Assembly (NCBI GenBank): GCA_026122225.1
Contig: JANEZZ010002885.1
Location: forward strand, 248,001 to 312,000
Length of the DNA: 64,000 nt
Reading direction: 5' to 3'
From: Heloderma charlesbogerti
Taxonomy: Eukaryota; Chordata; Lepidosauria; Squamata; Helodermatidae
In this document: piece by piece, positions 11,654-22,978 of the stretch
Layout of the letters: each line of letters begins with the position of its first letter
How positions within the stretch are numbered: position 1 is the first letter of the stretch
Position numbers and translations under genes: made by a program
Notes under the pieces: model-generated
Databases searched by the model: none
The model's input: only the letters and a program-made list of their open reading frames with translations
What the model was told of the DNA's origin: nothing

Positions 11654-12496
11654 ACAGGACCTGAAAAAAATGTGCACAAAAAAATATGAACATTCCTGGA
11701 ATCGGGGGAAAAAATCCATGACAGTCTGCCACCACTTTTCACAATGGATACACTGAAATCCCATTGGGCTTAAATGGAATAGAATTCCCAGCATCCAATA
11801 TCCCAAACAAATGATGACTTAAAGCTGCATTGTTTAACTGATACTTCCGTTCAAGTAATCTATGAAAAACTTGGAATCAATTTACTATTAAAAAGTGGGG
11901 GCAGCATACACAGACATATACATATACTACACATACTTATTAAAGAAACCCTGTGCAGATAGTAAACACCATCTGGGCAGGGCAATCCAATGAGGGCAAG
12001 ACAGGGAGAAAAAGTGGTGGACATACCATCACTTCCTATGCCCTGCCAGGCTTACGCTGGCTGGCGAGAAGGTGTGTGTGGGGGGTGGTGCTTTTCAGGG
12101 TCAGGGGAGAGATTTTTCTGCATTTTTTTCCTTCTTGAACTTTTCTCTCCCGTTTCTCCCAATGGGAGGGAAATCAGTAGCACCGGCTCCAGGGCTTGTG
12201 CAGCTTTTCGAAGTGTAATTCACTGGACACTCTCCTGCACTAGGTCTCCAATGGCGGTGCAAAGCATTCTACAGCACAAGGTACTCCCTTTTCAGAAGAC
12301 TATCCCAAGATAGTGGAGAGTCTAGTCCAGCGGAGGCTATCCAAAATGCTGAATCCTATCCTCCAAATATGGTATTTTGCACCTTCAGCACCTTGGATAG
12401 ATTTTTTAGAGTTCTGGCTGGTCCTGACTGAAATTCAGAATGGATTCACCGCCCCAATGAAATTGGAGCCATCAGCCTCCACTGGTACAATCCTAC

Positions 12497-12637
12497 CTTT
12501 TATGTGTGTCGCTCCTTTCCCTAGATTCTGCCAGCCCAAGTCCTTGGTGGGATAGTGATTATTTTTCTTGTTGCGAGGTACTTCCAGAGCGGGGATGTGG
12601 GGTGGGAGGATGCTCTCAGTCACTGGTATACAGATAC
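12497..12637 (-). CDS. DKK2: DKK2 exon 3, linker between the two cysteine-rich domains
   Basis: This internal exon has 141 bp. On the minus strand the acceptor is TTTATTTAG before 12637 and the donor is AAAAG|GTAGGA at 12497/12496. The translation starts by completing a Gly codon, then reads ICIPVTESILPPHIPALEV, continues through DLGWQNLGKGATHIK, and ends with the first base of the next split Gly codon. The first cysteine (IC) is the tenth of the N-terminal domain. The rest is the poorly conserved linker, a few residues shorter than my recollection of the mammalian one. Phase 1 at both ends matches exons 2 and 4, so the three exons join without a frame change. Confidence 0.95.
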
Positions 12638-12754
12638 CTAAATAAATGAATAACGTGAGTCAGGATGGGGAATGATAGGAAAGGCCTTTGGGGAATAATA
12701 TGGCCAAGGGTAATTTTCATGGAATGACACCACACAAGCGTCTATTATTTTACT

Positions 12755-12891
12755 TAGGGTGCAATCTTATGCATGTTTAGACAAAAAAGTCCCACAACTC
12801 CCAGCATTCACAAGCCAGTATAGCTGGGCTGGGGAATGCTGGGAGTTGTAAGACTTTTTTTCTGTCTACACATGCATAGGATTGCACCCTA
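12755..12891. mobile_element. Foldback MITE (TAGGGTGCAATCC family)
   Basis: TAGGGTGCAATCTTATGCAT to ATGCATAGGATTGCACCCTA, arms over 60 bp with AGTCCCACAACTCCCAGCATT paired. It lies about 120 bp inside DKK2 intron 2 from the exon 3 acceptor. Confidence 0.78.
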
Positions 12892-13673
12892 AAAGAAAGT
12901 TAGTATTTAGTAGGCCATTTCACATTTGATAGCTCATTCATTCTTCCCCCAGCCTTGAAATGTGGTCTGATATTATTATCCCCATATGACAGGGAGGGAG
13001 AGGGGTCTGAAGGGCTCATCTGAGGCAACCTCATGAGTTTGTGGCTGAGACGAGATCTGAATTACACTGGGGACTTTCCATGTTTACTCTGAAGTAGGTC
13101 TCGCTCAGCTCAGTGGGACTTACTCTCTAGTATGTGTTCAGGATTGCCTCAGAGGCCTAGTTCTCACTAATAAAGCTGTGTCTGGGCTATACCACTTCAG
13201 ACTGCCAGTGTGATTTCACATGACTGAGTGGTCTTGGTCTTCCTTTCAAAGAGTTCCCTCCACACAGAAAACTAGGTGTCAGGGTGAAGAATTCCTTAAT
13301 ATGCTGATTTTCTATATGGAAGGATTTTTCAAAAACATTGTTTCACATGAAGGAGCATTCCAGCACATGTGATTCCCTACTCACAGCCTGGAGTGGCACA
13401 GTCTGAGCATCTTACTGAGCCACTGAAGCACACCAGTTCTGTCACTTCAAAAGGCAATTTCTGTTTCAGCATGATACAAGTCTTCTGTTGAGGCCCAAAG
13501 TGCAAAGGAAAGCCTAAATTTCGCCTGTACATTTTGCAGTCCGTTGGAAGTCTGTCATTGCTAAATCCCAGACAGTAACGTAACAAAAAGGAACCATTTC
13601 AGTCTCAAGGATTTCTGAGGAACCATGCCGTGTCACTCAAAAACCAGCATGCCTATACGGATAAATGAAACTG

Positions 13674-14432
13674 GATGGCCGCTTACACTTCACCCCCCCC
13701 CCAAAAGATGTGCATCGTTAATAAAGAGGACCAAAGTAATCCTCTAGCAATCAAGATTTGCATAAAATTTGCATATGCTAATTTACATCTATAGATGCAT
13801 ATATAGAGAAAAATACTATAAGGAAGGCTGAACGCCGAAGCATTGATGCTTTTGAACTGTGGGTGGTGCTGGAGAAGACTCTTACGAGTCCCCTGGAATG
13901 CAAGGAGGTCAAATCAGTCAATCCTAAAGGAAATCAACCCTGACTGCTCATTGGAGGGACAGATACTGAAGCTGAAGCTCAAATATTTTGGCCACCTAAT
14001 GCAAAGAGAAAAGTCACTGGAAAGGACCCTGATGCTGGGAAAGATTGAAGGCAAAAGGAGAAGGAGACGGCAGAGGATGAGATGGCTAGATAGCATCACC
14101 ATGCAATGAATATGAACTTGAGCACACTCCGGGAGAGAGCGCAGGACAGGAAGAGTCGGACACGACTGAATGACTGAACAACAACAACATAGAGAAAATA
14201 CTATAATTTAGATAGAAATGTAATGCGTCTCGCCATGGTGGGGAAGACGGTGACCAGGGTGCCCTGTGTGCCTGCCTGTTTAGTCTGTTGTTCAGGGGCT
14301 GCTAACTGTTGATGGACAACTTTATCTTTAAACTGGACTTGCACTGGACAGCCCTTCAAACAGAGGGCTGTCCTCTGACAGCCCTTTAAACAGAGGACTG
14401 TCCTCTGTAAAGTAGGACATAAGGCCACCCTG
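13674..14432 (-). mobile_element. AGGGTGGCCA-type non-autonomous element, split by BovB
   Basis: Outer termini are GGATGGCCGC at 13674 and GGCCACCCT near 14431. The minus-strand body carries the family's marks: paired GAGGACAGTCCTCTGTTT blocks, GTCCAGT, and a TTTAAATTATAGT..ATGCAAAT segment. A BovB tail (13821-14188) interrupts it with a 15-18 bp duplication of ATAGAGAAAATACTATA. A (CTAT)n tract follows directly. Confidence 0.72.
13821..14188 (+). mobile_element. BovB (RTE clade) LINE, 5'-truncated 3' end
   Basis: It encodes the C-terminal end of the RTE/BovB reverse-transcriptase ORF: KAERRSIDAFELW, then RLLRVPWNARRSNQSILKE and KYFGHLMQREKSLERTLMLG, with a short GTG insertion shifting frame near 13860. 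It ends in CACGACTGAATGACTGAACAACAACAACAT, the BovB-type tail. It is flanked by ATAGAGAAAAATACTATA / ATAGAGAAAATACTATA (13803-13820 and 14189-14205). Confidence 0.88.
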
Positions 14433-14434
14433 AA

Positions 14435-14435
<1 letters not shown>

Positions 14436-14485
<50 letters not shown>
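14436..14485. repeat. (CTAT)n microsatellite
   Basis: Twelve CTAT units between the AGGGTGGCCA element and the 3' end of a minus-strand L2, probably grown from the L2 tail (GATA on its strand). Confidence 0.95.
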
Positions 14486-15078
14486 AACCAATCATTAAGT
14501 TTCTTAATATGTCATCTGGCTGGTCACCCGGCCACTCTGGGTGATGTACAACAATAAAACAATCAAAAACAGTAAAATTAAACATTAAAACATCCTGTTC
14601 TAAAAATACCCTAACGCACCCCAAATGCCTTCCTGAACAATCAAGTTTTCAGTGCATGGCAGAAGCTCATTAAAGAGGGGGCATGGTGGAGTTCTCTAGG
14701 GAGAGAGTTCCACAAAGTGGGGGCCACCACAGAGAAGGCCCTCTCCCTCATCCTCCTCACCAGCCTAGCTGTCCTGGCTGATGGGACAGAGAGAAGGCCA
14801 TCAGAGGCTGATCTTGTTGAGCGCCATGTCTGGTATTGCTGGAGGCACTCCTTGAGATAGGCTGGGCCGGAACCATATAGGTTTTTAATGGTCAAAGCTG
14901 ACACCTTGAATTTGGCCCGGAAAACAACTGGTAGCCAGTGCAACTCCTTCAGCACTGGAGTGATATGATCTTGCCGGCGGCTGCCTTTAATCAGGCGAGC
15001 TACTGTGTTCTGCACCAGCTGCAGCTTCCGAACCGTCTTCAAGGGTAACATTACCTAGAGCACATTGCAGTAATCTAG
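14486..15078 (-). mobile_element. L2-type LINE 3' end with RT C-terminus
   Basis: The minus-strand frame 15051-14641 reads LKTVRKLQLVQNTVARLIKG, HITPVLKELHWLPVVFRAKF, RLVRRMRERAFSVVAPTLWN and SLPRELHHAPSLMSF. This is the standard C-terminal block of L2 reverse transcriptases. The 3' UTR follows with CATCACCCAGAGTGGCCGGG and runs into the neighbouring (GATA)n. The frame is intact over 136 codons, so the copy is fairly young. Confidence 0.85.
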
Positions 15079-15482
15079 ATGAGAAATGATGAAGCATGCA
15101 TTTTAGAAGCATGCACACATATTCCTGGTACTAAGCATGGGTGCATTACATTTTGATCCTACCCTTCTTCCAAGGGTATCATAGCATCATGCCTTTTATC
15201 CTCACAACAACCCTGTAAGGTCAGGTAGGCTTTGAATCCCTGCACTGTTTTGAGAGGAAAGCATATAATTGTCCAGTTTTCACATGTTTCTAGTAATCAG
15301 GATGTCGTAGACTACATAGCCAGGGCTGACATCAAGGGTAGGCATAGTCGGGCACCTGTTGAGGGCCCCCACCCCAGAGGGGCCCACTCACAAGAGTCCC
15401 CTGGACTTGCTCCTCCTCTTCCCCATTGCAACCTGCTTGTTCACCTGCCTCTCACTGCTGCCAAGACAACGGTGGTGGTGAG

Positions 15483-15954
15483 AAGGGATGTACGAAAGAC
15501 ACTTACCGTTTCGCGGATGTGATTCACAGTGTGGGGGGGAGGCGCTCCGTCCCTCCCCCCGTAATCCTCGACGGGGGGGAGGCGATCTGGTCCTCCTGCC
15601 TGGAATCCTGCCTGGCCGGCTCCGCGGCAGCTCCGCAGAGCAGCCAGCCAGGGCCGTCCACAACCGGAGTTCCGGCCGTAGCGGCCGCCATTTGCATCCA
15701 GCCAGGCTGCCGTGATAGGCTATGTAACTATTTATGTAGCCTATCATGGCTATGATCAGGAAGCGAATGGTGGCCGGCCGCAGGGCGGCCGCCATTCTCA
15801 AGTCAGCACGGACGGCAGCAGGTAAGTGCTCTGTTTTGCATGCCTTTCATGGGTTGGGGGGGCAGGGGCTTCATTCTGCCACAGATTTCAGGGGGCTGAA
15901 TGCACTGGCATTTGGCCTCACCGAGATCCACGGCGGAATTCTCCACCATCCCTA
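15483..15954 (+). mobile_element. Palindrome-array hAT MITE, copy 2
   Basis: A 472-bp element starting AAGGGATGTACGAAAGACAC (first base mutated from T) and ending CTCCACCATCCCTA. It is flanked by a perfect 8-bp target duplication GTGGTGAG (15475-15482 and 15955-15962), the hAT hallmark. One long palindrome is centred near 15731. An outer CTTACC segment near one end and a GAATTC segment near the other define its polarity. Confidence 0.9.
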
Positions 15955-16374
15955 GTGGTGAGAAGGAGGAGCAGCAGATGTCATGGCCTATCTGCTCACT
16001 GGCTCTTTGCCTGTCAAGCAAGCAAGTGGGAGCAATGATGAGAAAGAGGAGGAGGAACAACAGCAGCTGGTGACCATGGTGGTGAGAAGGTGGACTCACT
16101 GAGGACAGGGGCCCATTGAGGATGTCTTGCCTAACGGGCCTAAAAATCTGGATCTGACACTGTCTGTAGCCTCTTCACACATTACTTGCATGGAAGTGGA
16201 ATCATGTGATTACTGATAGAGAGAACATGCTCCTGGCCCCACTTCTAGCATCAGGCATACTGCCTGGCCCTGCTTACAGACAACCATGCATTAGCAAAGT
16301 AATCTTCAGGGAAGAACTACTAATGCACTAGATTCCACATGGAGTAGCCTATTGCTCCAGTGTGCCTATTGTGT

Positions 16375-17325
16375 GGAAGCTTCTGTACAAACAATTGCTC
16401 AAAATAGGCTTCTTCCCTACAGACATCAAGTGTACAAGCAATTGCTCAAAGACAGTCTTCTTCCCTATAGACATCCAGTGTACAAGCAATTGCTCGAACA
16501 TAGGCTTCTTCCCTACAGACATCCAGCGTACAAGTAGGGATGGCGGAGAATTTCTCCCCGAAACTTCGGGGGGCCGAGCGCCAACGAGTTCGGCCCCCCG
16601 AACAAGTTTCGGGGAGAAATCCTCCGAACCCCTCCCGCCCCCCGCACCCCCCCCCGGGACGGGACTTACCTTCGCCGAATGTCCCTCCCAGCGGCGAGTC
16701 CGGCCGGCGGTTTGGCGGGTGTTCGAGCGGGGCGGGAGCGGCAGCCGGTCTTTTGACCGGCTGCCGCCGCCGCCATTGCAATAAAAGAAAAAAACAACAA
16801 CCGCCCCCTGATAGGCTACGTGACGATTAATGTAGCCTATCACGGCTAGATTTGCAAAGTCAGCCGTGATAGGCTACGTCAATCGTCACGTAGCCTATCA
16901 CGGGTGACTTAAAAAAAAAGGCAGGAAGCCTCCCCCCCGGCCTGAACTTCGCGGGGGGAGCAGCGAAGCGCCTCCCCCCCCCCGCGAACATCCTTCGACG
17001 ACAGGTAAGGGACTTTCGTCCACCCCTACGTACAAGCAATTGCTCCAACATAGGCTTCTTCCCTACAGACATCCAGTGTACAAGCAATTGCTCGAACATA
17101 GGCATCTTCCCTACAGACATCCAATGTACAAGCAATTGCTCGAACATAGGCTTCTTCCCTACAGACATCCAGCGTACAAGCAATTGCTCCAACATAGGCT
17201 TCTTCCCTACAGACATCCAGTGTACAAGCAATTGCTCGAACACAGGCGTCTTCCCTACAGACATCCAATGTACGAGCAACTGCTTGAACATAGGCTTCTT
17301 CCGTACAGACATCCAATGTAATCAG
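16375..17325. repeat. 48-bp minisatellite, about nine units, split by MITE copy 3
   Basis: The unit is about 48 bp, TACAAGCAATTGCTCGAACA followed by TAGGCTTCTTCCCTACAGAC and ATCCAGTG. Three units precede the MITE (to 16534) and about six follow it (17029-17320), with a few substitutions each. The unit is a multiple of three and free of stops in some frames on both strands, which makes spurious repetitive open frames (LLPYRHP, EQLLVHWMSVGKK). There are no spacers, so this is not a CRISPR array. Confidence 0.85.
16535..17028 (-). mobile_element. Palindrome-array hAT MITE, copy 3 (inside a 48-bp minisatellite)
   Basis: A 494-bp element with the GAATT-type end first (TAGGGATGGCGGAGAATTTC) and the other end ACTTTCGTCCACCCCTA, so reversed relative to copy 1. 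A perfect 8-bp duplication CGTACAAG flanks it (16527-16534 and 17029-17036). It has a near-perfect GC-rich hairpin at about 16548-16620 (GAAACTTCGGGGGGCCGA and its reverse) and two TAGGCTACGT-type palindromes near 16810-16905. It splits the minisatellite cleanly. Confidence 0.9.
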
Positions 17326-17486
17326 GTGAGGTCCCCTACACATAAGACATGAAGCGGGCTTGTGTTACTAGAGTTCAGCTTTCCAAGTCATGTGGAAGGA
17401 AGTTCCAAAAAATTGTTTGATAGTCTAAGTGAGGCCCATGTGTGTCTCTTGCACCCTCTCCCCCTGTGTGTGTGTGTGTGAAAATG

Positions 17487-17735
17487 AAACTGCTCTGAAG
17501 TTTGGCAAATTGGGTGGGAGAGAAACAAAGTAGAAACAGGGAAAACAAGCTTCTGTTAGCTTGCTCATCTGCAAGATGATTCATGGCTAAAGCAACAAAC
17601 CATGGTTGTATAAACTATGGCTAAGAGTTATGTGTGACTGCAGTCATAGAGATACATGTGTGTGTATTTCTATTTCTAGTTCGTTTCTCTCCCACCCATT
17701 TTGCCAAACTTCACAGTGGTTTCATTTTGAGGCTG
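17487..17735. repeat. Inverted repeat with GTTTGGCAAATTGGGTGGGA arms
   Basis: GAAGTTTGGCAAATTGGGTGGGAGAGAAAC-type arm at about 17487-17525 pairs with GTTTCTCTCCCACCCATTTTGCCAAACTTC at about 17684-17714, extending to ATGAAACTG/CAGTGGTTTCAT. Between them are CAACAAACCATGGTTG and related words that recur to about 18000. Probably a DNA-transposon remnant. Confidence 0.6.
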
Positions 17736-18140
17736 TTCTTGCTGAGTACCTCTGTTTCAGGGCAGGCAGGAGCAGTACAAACAGGCCAGGGCCAGAGGTA
17801 AGCCACAGTTTGGGGTTTGGACATCACAACAAGCCATGTTTGATTGAAACAAGGTAGATATCATAAGCCAGCAACAAACCATGGGTTCTCTCTGGGGTTT
17901 GTGGCTACTTAACAAATTGTGGTTTGTTTGTGGAGATGGTTTCAGACTTAATGACAAGCCAGATTTCAACAAACCACACCATGGCTTAGTGTTATGTGCA
18001 AACCAGGCCTATATATCAGTTCATGTCCTCAAAACCTTTTATTTTAGAGTCCCCTTCTCCTTCATTGGGCAGTTTTAGAATAATTAGTCTGAGGATCAAC
18101 TGAAATATCACTGATAATAGGATGAAAGCAGTGCAGATAC

Positions 18141-18291
18141 CATTGTTGCAGCGGTTTCCAGGACAGCACATGCCATCTCTGTGGCAACGTTTCTTTTTCC
18201 TCCTACAAATCATGCAGGCAGATGTAGCTTGATGGGGACTGTGGCAGTATTTCCCAACTTCACATTCCTTGTCATTGGTGCAAGGGTAAGC
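18141..18291 (-). CDS. DKK2: DKK2 exon 2, N-terminal cysteine-rich domain (Dickkopf_N)
   Basis: This internal exon has 151 bp, 50 codons plus one base. The minus-strand acceptor is TCCACCCAG before 18291 and the donor is AATG|GTATCTGC at 18141/18140. It reads AYPCTNDKECEVGKYCHSPH, then ACMICRRKKKRCHRDGMCC, and ends RCNN plus the first base of a Gly codon. Nine of the ten cysteines of the Dickkopf N-terminal domain lie here and the tenth is in exon 3. The lysine/arginine-rich stretch RRKKKRCHRDGMCC is typical of DKK2. A continuous frame runs past the donor into the intron (CTAFILL), which is not coding. The exon starts in phase 0, so exon 1 should end on a complete codon. Confidence 0.96.
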
Positions 18292-18549
18292 CTGGGTGGA
18301 TTGAGGAGAGAGAAAAAGAATGCAATAATTAGTCAATGCCTTGCCAATGATGAAGTGAAACATAGAGAAGAACAAATAAAAGTACAGCCAAGGGAAATTT
18401 TAGATGTGGAACTTGAATGGCTTTCAGATGGTAAACACTGAATAACAGCCAAAGTTCTGGATTTATGACCTTGTAATCATTAGCATCATCACTCCTGGTG
18501 GTTCTGCATGGACTTATGGTCTGACTGGAGTCCACCCAAGAGCCAGAGA

Positions 18550-18846
18550 GAGCCTTCAGTGTGGTGGCTCCCTTTCTGATGGAACTCTCTGCCTCTGGAG
18601 GTCAGGCAGGCACCAATATTGTTTTGTTTTCAGCACCTCCTGAAAACATCTTTATTTCAGGAAGCCTTCCTTGACTGACTAGCCATGTTTTTTATTGGTA
18701 TTCTTTTTTCAGAATTTCAAATTTTTAATATAGTGTTTTATTCATTTATTTTTTTTTATGTTTTATCATTCACTGCTCCAGCATCTGTTTGAGATGTAGA
18801 ACGGTATATAAATGTTGTAAATAAATGCATAAAATAAATAAATAAC
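18550..18846 (+). mobile_element. L2-type LINE 3' end
   Basis: The GGCTCCCTTTCTGATGGAAC to CTTTATTTCAGGAAGCC block is the degraded LWNSLP..F..LKT region. It is followed by GAACGGTATATAAATGTTGTAAATAAATG, a typical L2 3' tail. Confidence 0.7.
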
Positions 18847-19050
18847 TGATGGAACAATTTTCAACTAATAGTACACCATGTATTAGAAGACTATCAGAGA
18901 AATGAAAGTATATATTGGATCAGGAAGCAATGCAGGACCAGATGGGTCATTGTCTTTGTTGCTGACAATATGTACCCTCAGAGGTTCTTGATATCCCTCA
19001 GTGTTCTTCCAGCCAATGGAGGCTAGACAACTTGATAGCTTGGCTGAACA

Positions 19051-19522
19051 TAGGGATGGCAGAGAATTCCGCCACGGACTCCAATGGGGCCGGAGTCATC
19101 GGAATCCATGGTGGAACGGAACACCTGCTTTGCATATTTTATGCAAAAACCCCAAAAATATTTGCGTAGCCTATCACGTGAATGAAAAGCAGGGATGCAA
19201 ATGGCGTCCGGGACACCATTTGCGGCCATAAAGGTCTTAGTTTAAGCTAAATGCAGCCATTTATGGCTGCATTTACCTCAAACTAAGACCTTTATAGCAG
19301 CAAATGGAGTCCTGGACGCCGTTTGCATCCACAGTCAGTCCCCTTCAGCCAACGATATGGCATGGCGGCTGTATCGCTGGTGCTTCGGAGCCGACCGGCG
19401 GCTCCATGGAATCGCCATGGAGTGGAGCCAGCCAAAGAGGATTCCAGGGGGAAGAACAGATCGCCTCCCCCGCATGGGTGGATTCCCCATGGACTGGCAG
19501 GTAGGGAATCCACCCATCCCTA
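19051..19522 (-). mobile_element. Palindrome hAT MITE, copy 4 (divergent interior)
   Basis: A 472-bp element running from TAGGGATGGCAGAGAATTCC to CCACCCATCCCTA, with a perfect duplication GCTGAACA (19043-19050 and 19523-19530). Only half of the usual ATATTT..CGTAGCCTATCAC palindrome remains near 19155-19177. The centre is instead a roughly 145-bp inverted repeat (TAAAGGTCTTAGTTTAAGCT...CTCAAACTAAGACCTTTATA) flanked by CAAATGGCGTCC palindrome arms. Confidence 0.88.
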
Positions 19523-19530
19523 GCTGAACA

Positions 19531-22390
19531 TAACTTGTCAAGTGACAAGTCTGCTTTCAAACTGATTTATCAGTTACTAAATCCATTAAAACCAAAATAT
19601 TACAGTACAGTAGGGCATTTGGAATTCTATGTTCCCCCACCCCCCATGTTTGTCAAATGGAATTGTGCAAATTTCACACATTTGTGCCTATTTGCTTCAC
19701 ACTGATATTTCATGTTTTGTTTTGATCATTTGTACATAGAGAGCATCAGGTATTTCATCCTAGAGAATGAAGTATATAAATAAGAAGGTAATTCTTGGCT
19801 ACATACACACAAACAGATGACAAATAGATGCAGATGTAAGTCATTTCAATCATTTCCTAAAGATAAAACTTTGCATCTCAGACATTTGCTTGGTTCGAAT
19901 GTTAGACCAAACCATAGTTTAGTGTGATGAGGATGAGGTACAGCACATCTCGGACTAGGTGTTCCCCTTCCTCCTGTGTTATGGCCATGAGGAAGAGTTC
20001 AAAAACTTTCACTTCTGGTTTTGCATAACCAAGCCATGTCATGTTTTTCCAGACTTATGAACTGTGGTTAATATTAACTCTGGCTTGATTGAAACAAACC
20101 AACTTGAAACCATGGTTTACAGCACACTCTACTCTGTGTCAGTGGCCACTAAGAGGTCTCGCAGAATCAGCAGGAAGTACTTTCTCTGACAATCTGCACA
20201 TGGAAATCATCTACTAAGGCCACTAAACTCCCCTGAGTCCCATAACCAGATTGAAACCCAGATTGAAAAGCACTGAGCAGGAGTACTTTATCCAGAAACT
20301 ATTGAAGTTGCTTTGCTACCACATACTCATCCACCCTCCCTTAAAAGGGGAGGTTACATACATGCCGAAACTCAGTTGGGTCATCTAACGACAATGATTA
20401 TGGGTGGACAACTGCTTTCAAGTTCACTGATGGAAGCCTACCCTTCTCCAAATAAGTATGTACGACTCTAGCCAAAGGCCTAAATATTAGCCATAAAAGT
20501 CATGGATATATATATACATGCATCTTTGAAACAAACAACACTGAATCAATCCACGAAATTGTGACAAATGGCTGTTTATTTATTTGATTTCTACCTTGCC
20601 TGTCCAGAAAGAAAATGGCTGCTCCAACTATCTTAGATACAGATGGCAAGTACCAAAATCAAGAGCACATGTACGACTGGAATAACTTCCAGGCTGAAAA
20701 CACTAAACCTGTTGGTCCATGGGTTGTTTGTATTGCTTTTCTCATACAGGCAAGGCAAGCCATTTTATTTAGTGAGGAATATTAAACACCAGCCAAACTC
20801 AAATGTCCCCATCACTTTTGCACATACAACTATGTTTGCACACAGGCACGGGCACAGTCTTGGCACATCAGTTAACAAGGACAACTTTTCCTGGACAGCC
20901 ATTGAAAAACCTGTTCTATGATTCTACTACTGGATGCTAGGTAGTTGCAATCTCTGTCTGGATACCGCTGTATCTGATTACTTCTTATTAAATCATATTT
21001 TAAATTGCATAAGCAAATATATATAATGTTATCTCATATTAATTAGTTCAAGACTTTCACCGCACATGTTTCTAAAGTATTAGTTAATCCTTATAATCAG
21101 AACTCAAAACGTTAGCACACCACTCAGAAAAGGCGTTGGCTGGGGAAAAAATGAAAAAATCTTGACATTGTGATTGTGAAACTTCTTTTTGCCAACCCCT
21201 CCCCAAATACTTTCTTGCTATTTAAAATTTGCTTTTCAGCACAATTTGACTCAAATCTTTATACAAACAATTTTGTTTTGTTTACCAATCAATTAAAAAA
21301 TAAAAAATATTACACCGGCCATGGTCCTGAGAACTATTCCATGTTTTTACAGGCCAAGTAGTTATCCTCACAAAAGCAGATTATGCAAGAGTTTTGTGAG
21401 AAGAAAATTGCATTGTATGATGAATATTGATTTTGCATTCATTTAGACTGGATTTTTCTCACCGAAGTAACGTTTCTCTCTCAAAAATTATTTTACACTA
21501 TGAACTTTGGATTTGTCTTGTGACACTGAATTATTGTCAAGGAATTGGATTTAAAAACAAAATCTATTAAAGAAATACGGCATGGGCCACTCAGGATTTT
21601 CAACAGCCAACATGCTTTCCCCAGTCACTATTGAATTAAGTGGTGTCAGGGAAGGCTTAGAGGACAGACCAGCAATGATTTTTATTGTCTCTTTCAAACC
21701 AATACACAATAGACACAGGAAATGGCTGACTACTCCACCCAGATACAGCTAACTCCAGTGCCACCTAGTGACTAAACCATATAATGCCAGGATCCACACA
21801 CAGAGTGATGGATCCAGGATTTGCCTGCCTCAAGAGGAAGAACTCCATTTGTGGAAAGTCCCTCTGCCTGAATTTGGGAGCCCTCCACATCCCAGCTCAC
21901 CCTATTCAGCAGGGTCTCCTGAATCTCTGTGTAGCATTTTCAGGGGGCTGGAGAGGCTGCTTGGGAAGGAGGGGTGAAGAAGCCCACTTCCACCAGTGCA
22001 GAGTAAATTTGGATCTAACCCACATACCTGAAGGAAGTCAACAAGAAACCAGCTGACAGTTTTCCACAAATCCTTATTTAACATCTAGAAAAATTAACAG
22101 CACTCCCAACTTTTGTATGGCATGCCTGTAATTTAAAAGACCATAGTTCATCAGATTCTCCTTTCTGACAATTATACCTGACCTGGTTGAACATAACTAG
22201 TGCTGATCTGCTCACAGAGAAGTCCTAATCCTTTAGCTGGGTTCATGCTCACTACAAATCACTTCACACATTGGAGCATTTGCCACTCCTGTGTCAAAAT
22301 TCTACTGTGGAAAGTGTTTACATCCAGGCAGACAAATCAGATGTAGGTATATAATGAATCCAGGAACAGATCATCAAAATACTTCACACC
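19531..22390. other. Mostly unassigned intron 1 sequence
   Basis: AT-rich. AAACCATAGTTTAGTGTGAT near 19910 and AAACCATGGTTTACAGCACA near 20110 look like the inverted ends of a decayed DNA element. 20190-20480 may be an old LINE piece. Nothing is recognised in 20930-21760. Confidence 0.45.
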
Positions 22391-22395
22391 ATATG

Positions 22396-22978
22396 TGTCA
22401 TGCCTCCCTTGGACTCCTCCGAGGGTGAAGGGGAATGGCAGGCTCCAGAGCCAGGGGAAGGGACCAGCACACAAGGAGCCTGAGCCCCCTAACTTCCTGT
22501 GGATGTTCCATGCCCGGTTGCAGCCCTCCCAGGGGATTCGGAGGGCGAAATTCCACCGACCCCAGCAGAGCAAAGGTGGCTGCATGTAAGAGAACAACAT
22601 AGGCAAACCTCTGTCTGTTTAAGACAGAAAGGCTCTCAGATGCAAGAGGACTGATTGTATGGAGCTGCTTCAGGACGCAGCAGTTAAAAGCAGGAAGCAG
22701 GCAGGAGCAAGGCTGCTAGAGAACAAAGTCATCGTCACACGCTGGATCTCAGCCTAGACCCCAGACCTGACCCACAGCCTTGCTCGTGTTCCCTTGTATT
22801 TTGGACTTCAGACTGAAAAACAGACTTCACTTTGCCACATCAGCTTGGATTTGACTGCCCTGGTAAAGTTTCCCACCTCAGCCTCCTTTTTCCCTCTCAC
22901 AGCCTTGGACAGGTTTACGACCCTGTTATCAGCCAGTGATTTTCACTGCCAGCTGCGGTCAGCTGGAAGGAGCTGACA
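22396..22978 (+). mobile_element. Probable solo LTR (583 bp)
   Basis: Inverted termini TGTCATGCC...GAGCTGACA with flanks ATATG and ATATA, four of five identical. Length and TG...CA ends fit an LTR, and its GGACTCCTCCGAGGGTGAAG start resembles the acidic Ser/Glu open-frame LTR at 48948. No TATA box is obvious. Confidence 0.62.

Larger units (their letters stand above)
7525..12496 (-). other. DKK2: DKK2 intron 3
   Basis: The intron is about 5 kb, bounded by GTAGGA at 12496 and TTTCTTTAG at 7525. Most of it (8003-11653) is a truncated Gypsy retrotransposon in the opposite orientation, with a palindromic hAT MITE nested in its LTR. I saw nothing recognisable in 7525-8000 or 11654-12496. Confidence 0.9.
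12638..18140 (-). other. DKK2: DKK2 intron 2
   Basis: The intron is about 5.5 kb between exons 3 and 2, starting GTATCTGC on the transcript strand and ending TTTATTTAG. It is packed with repeats: a foldback MITE, a BovB tail inside an AGGGTGGCCA element, an L2 tail, two palindromic hAT MITEs, a 48-bp minisatellite and an inverted-repeat element. Little unique sequence is left. Confidence 0.9.

Noticed and set aside
16375..17325. Regular 48-bp direct repeats as a CRISPR array
   Set aside because: Units are contiguous with no unique spacers, and the host is clearly a vertebrate. It is a minisatellite.
18016..18140. Extension of DKK2 exon 2 through the continuous frame (CTAFILLSVIF...)
   Set aside because: A GT donor at 18140 joins in phase to exon 3, which supplies ICIPV. 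The extension is intronic.
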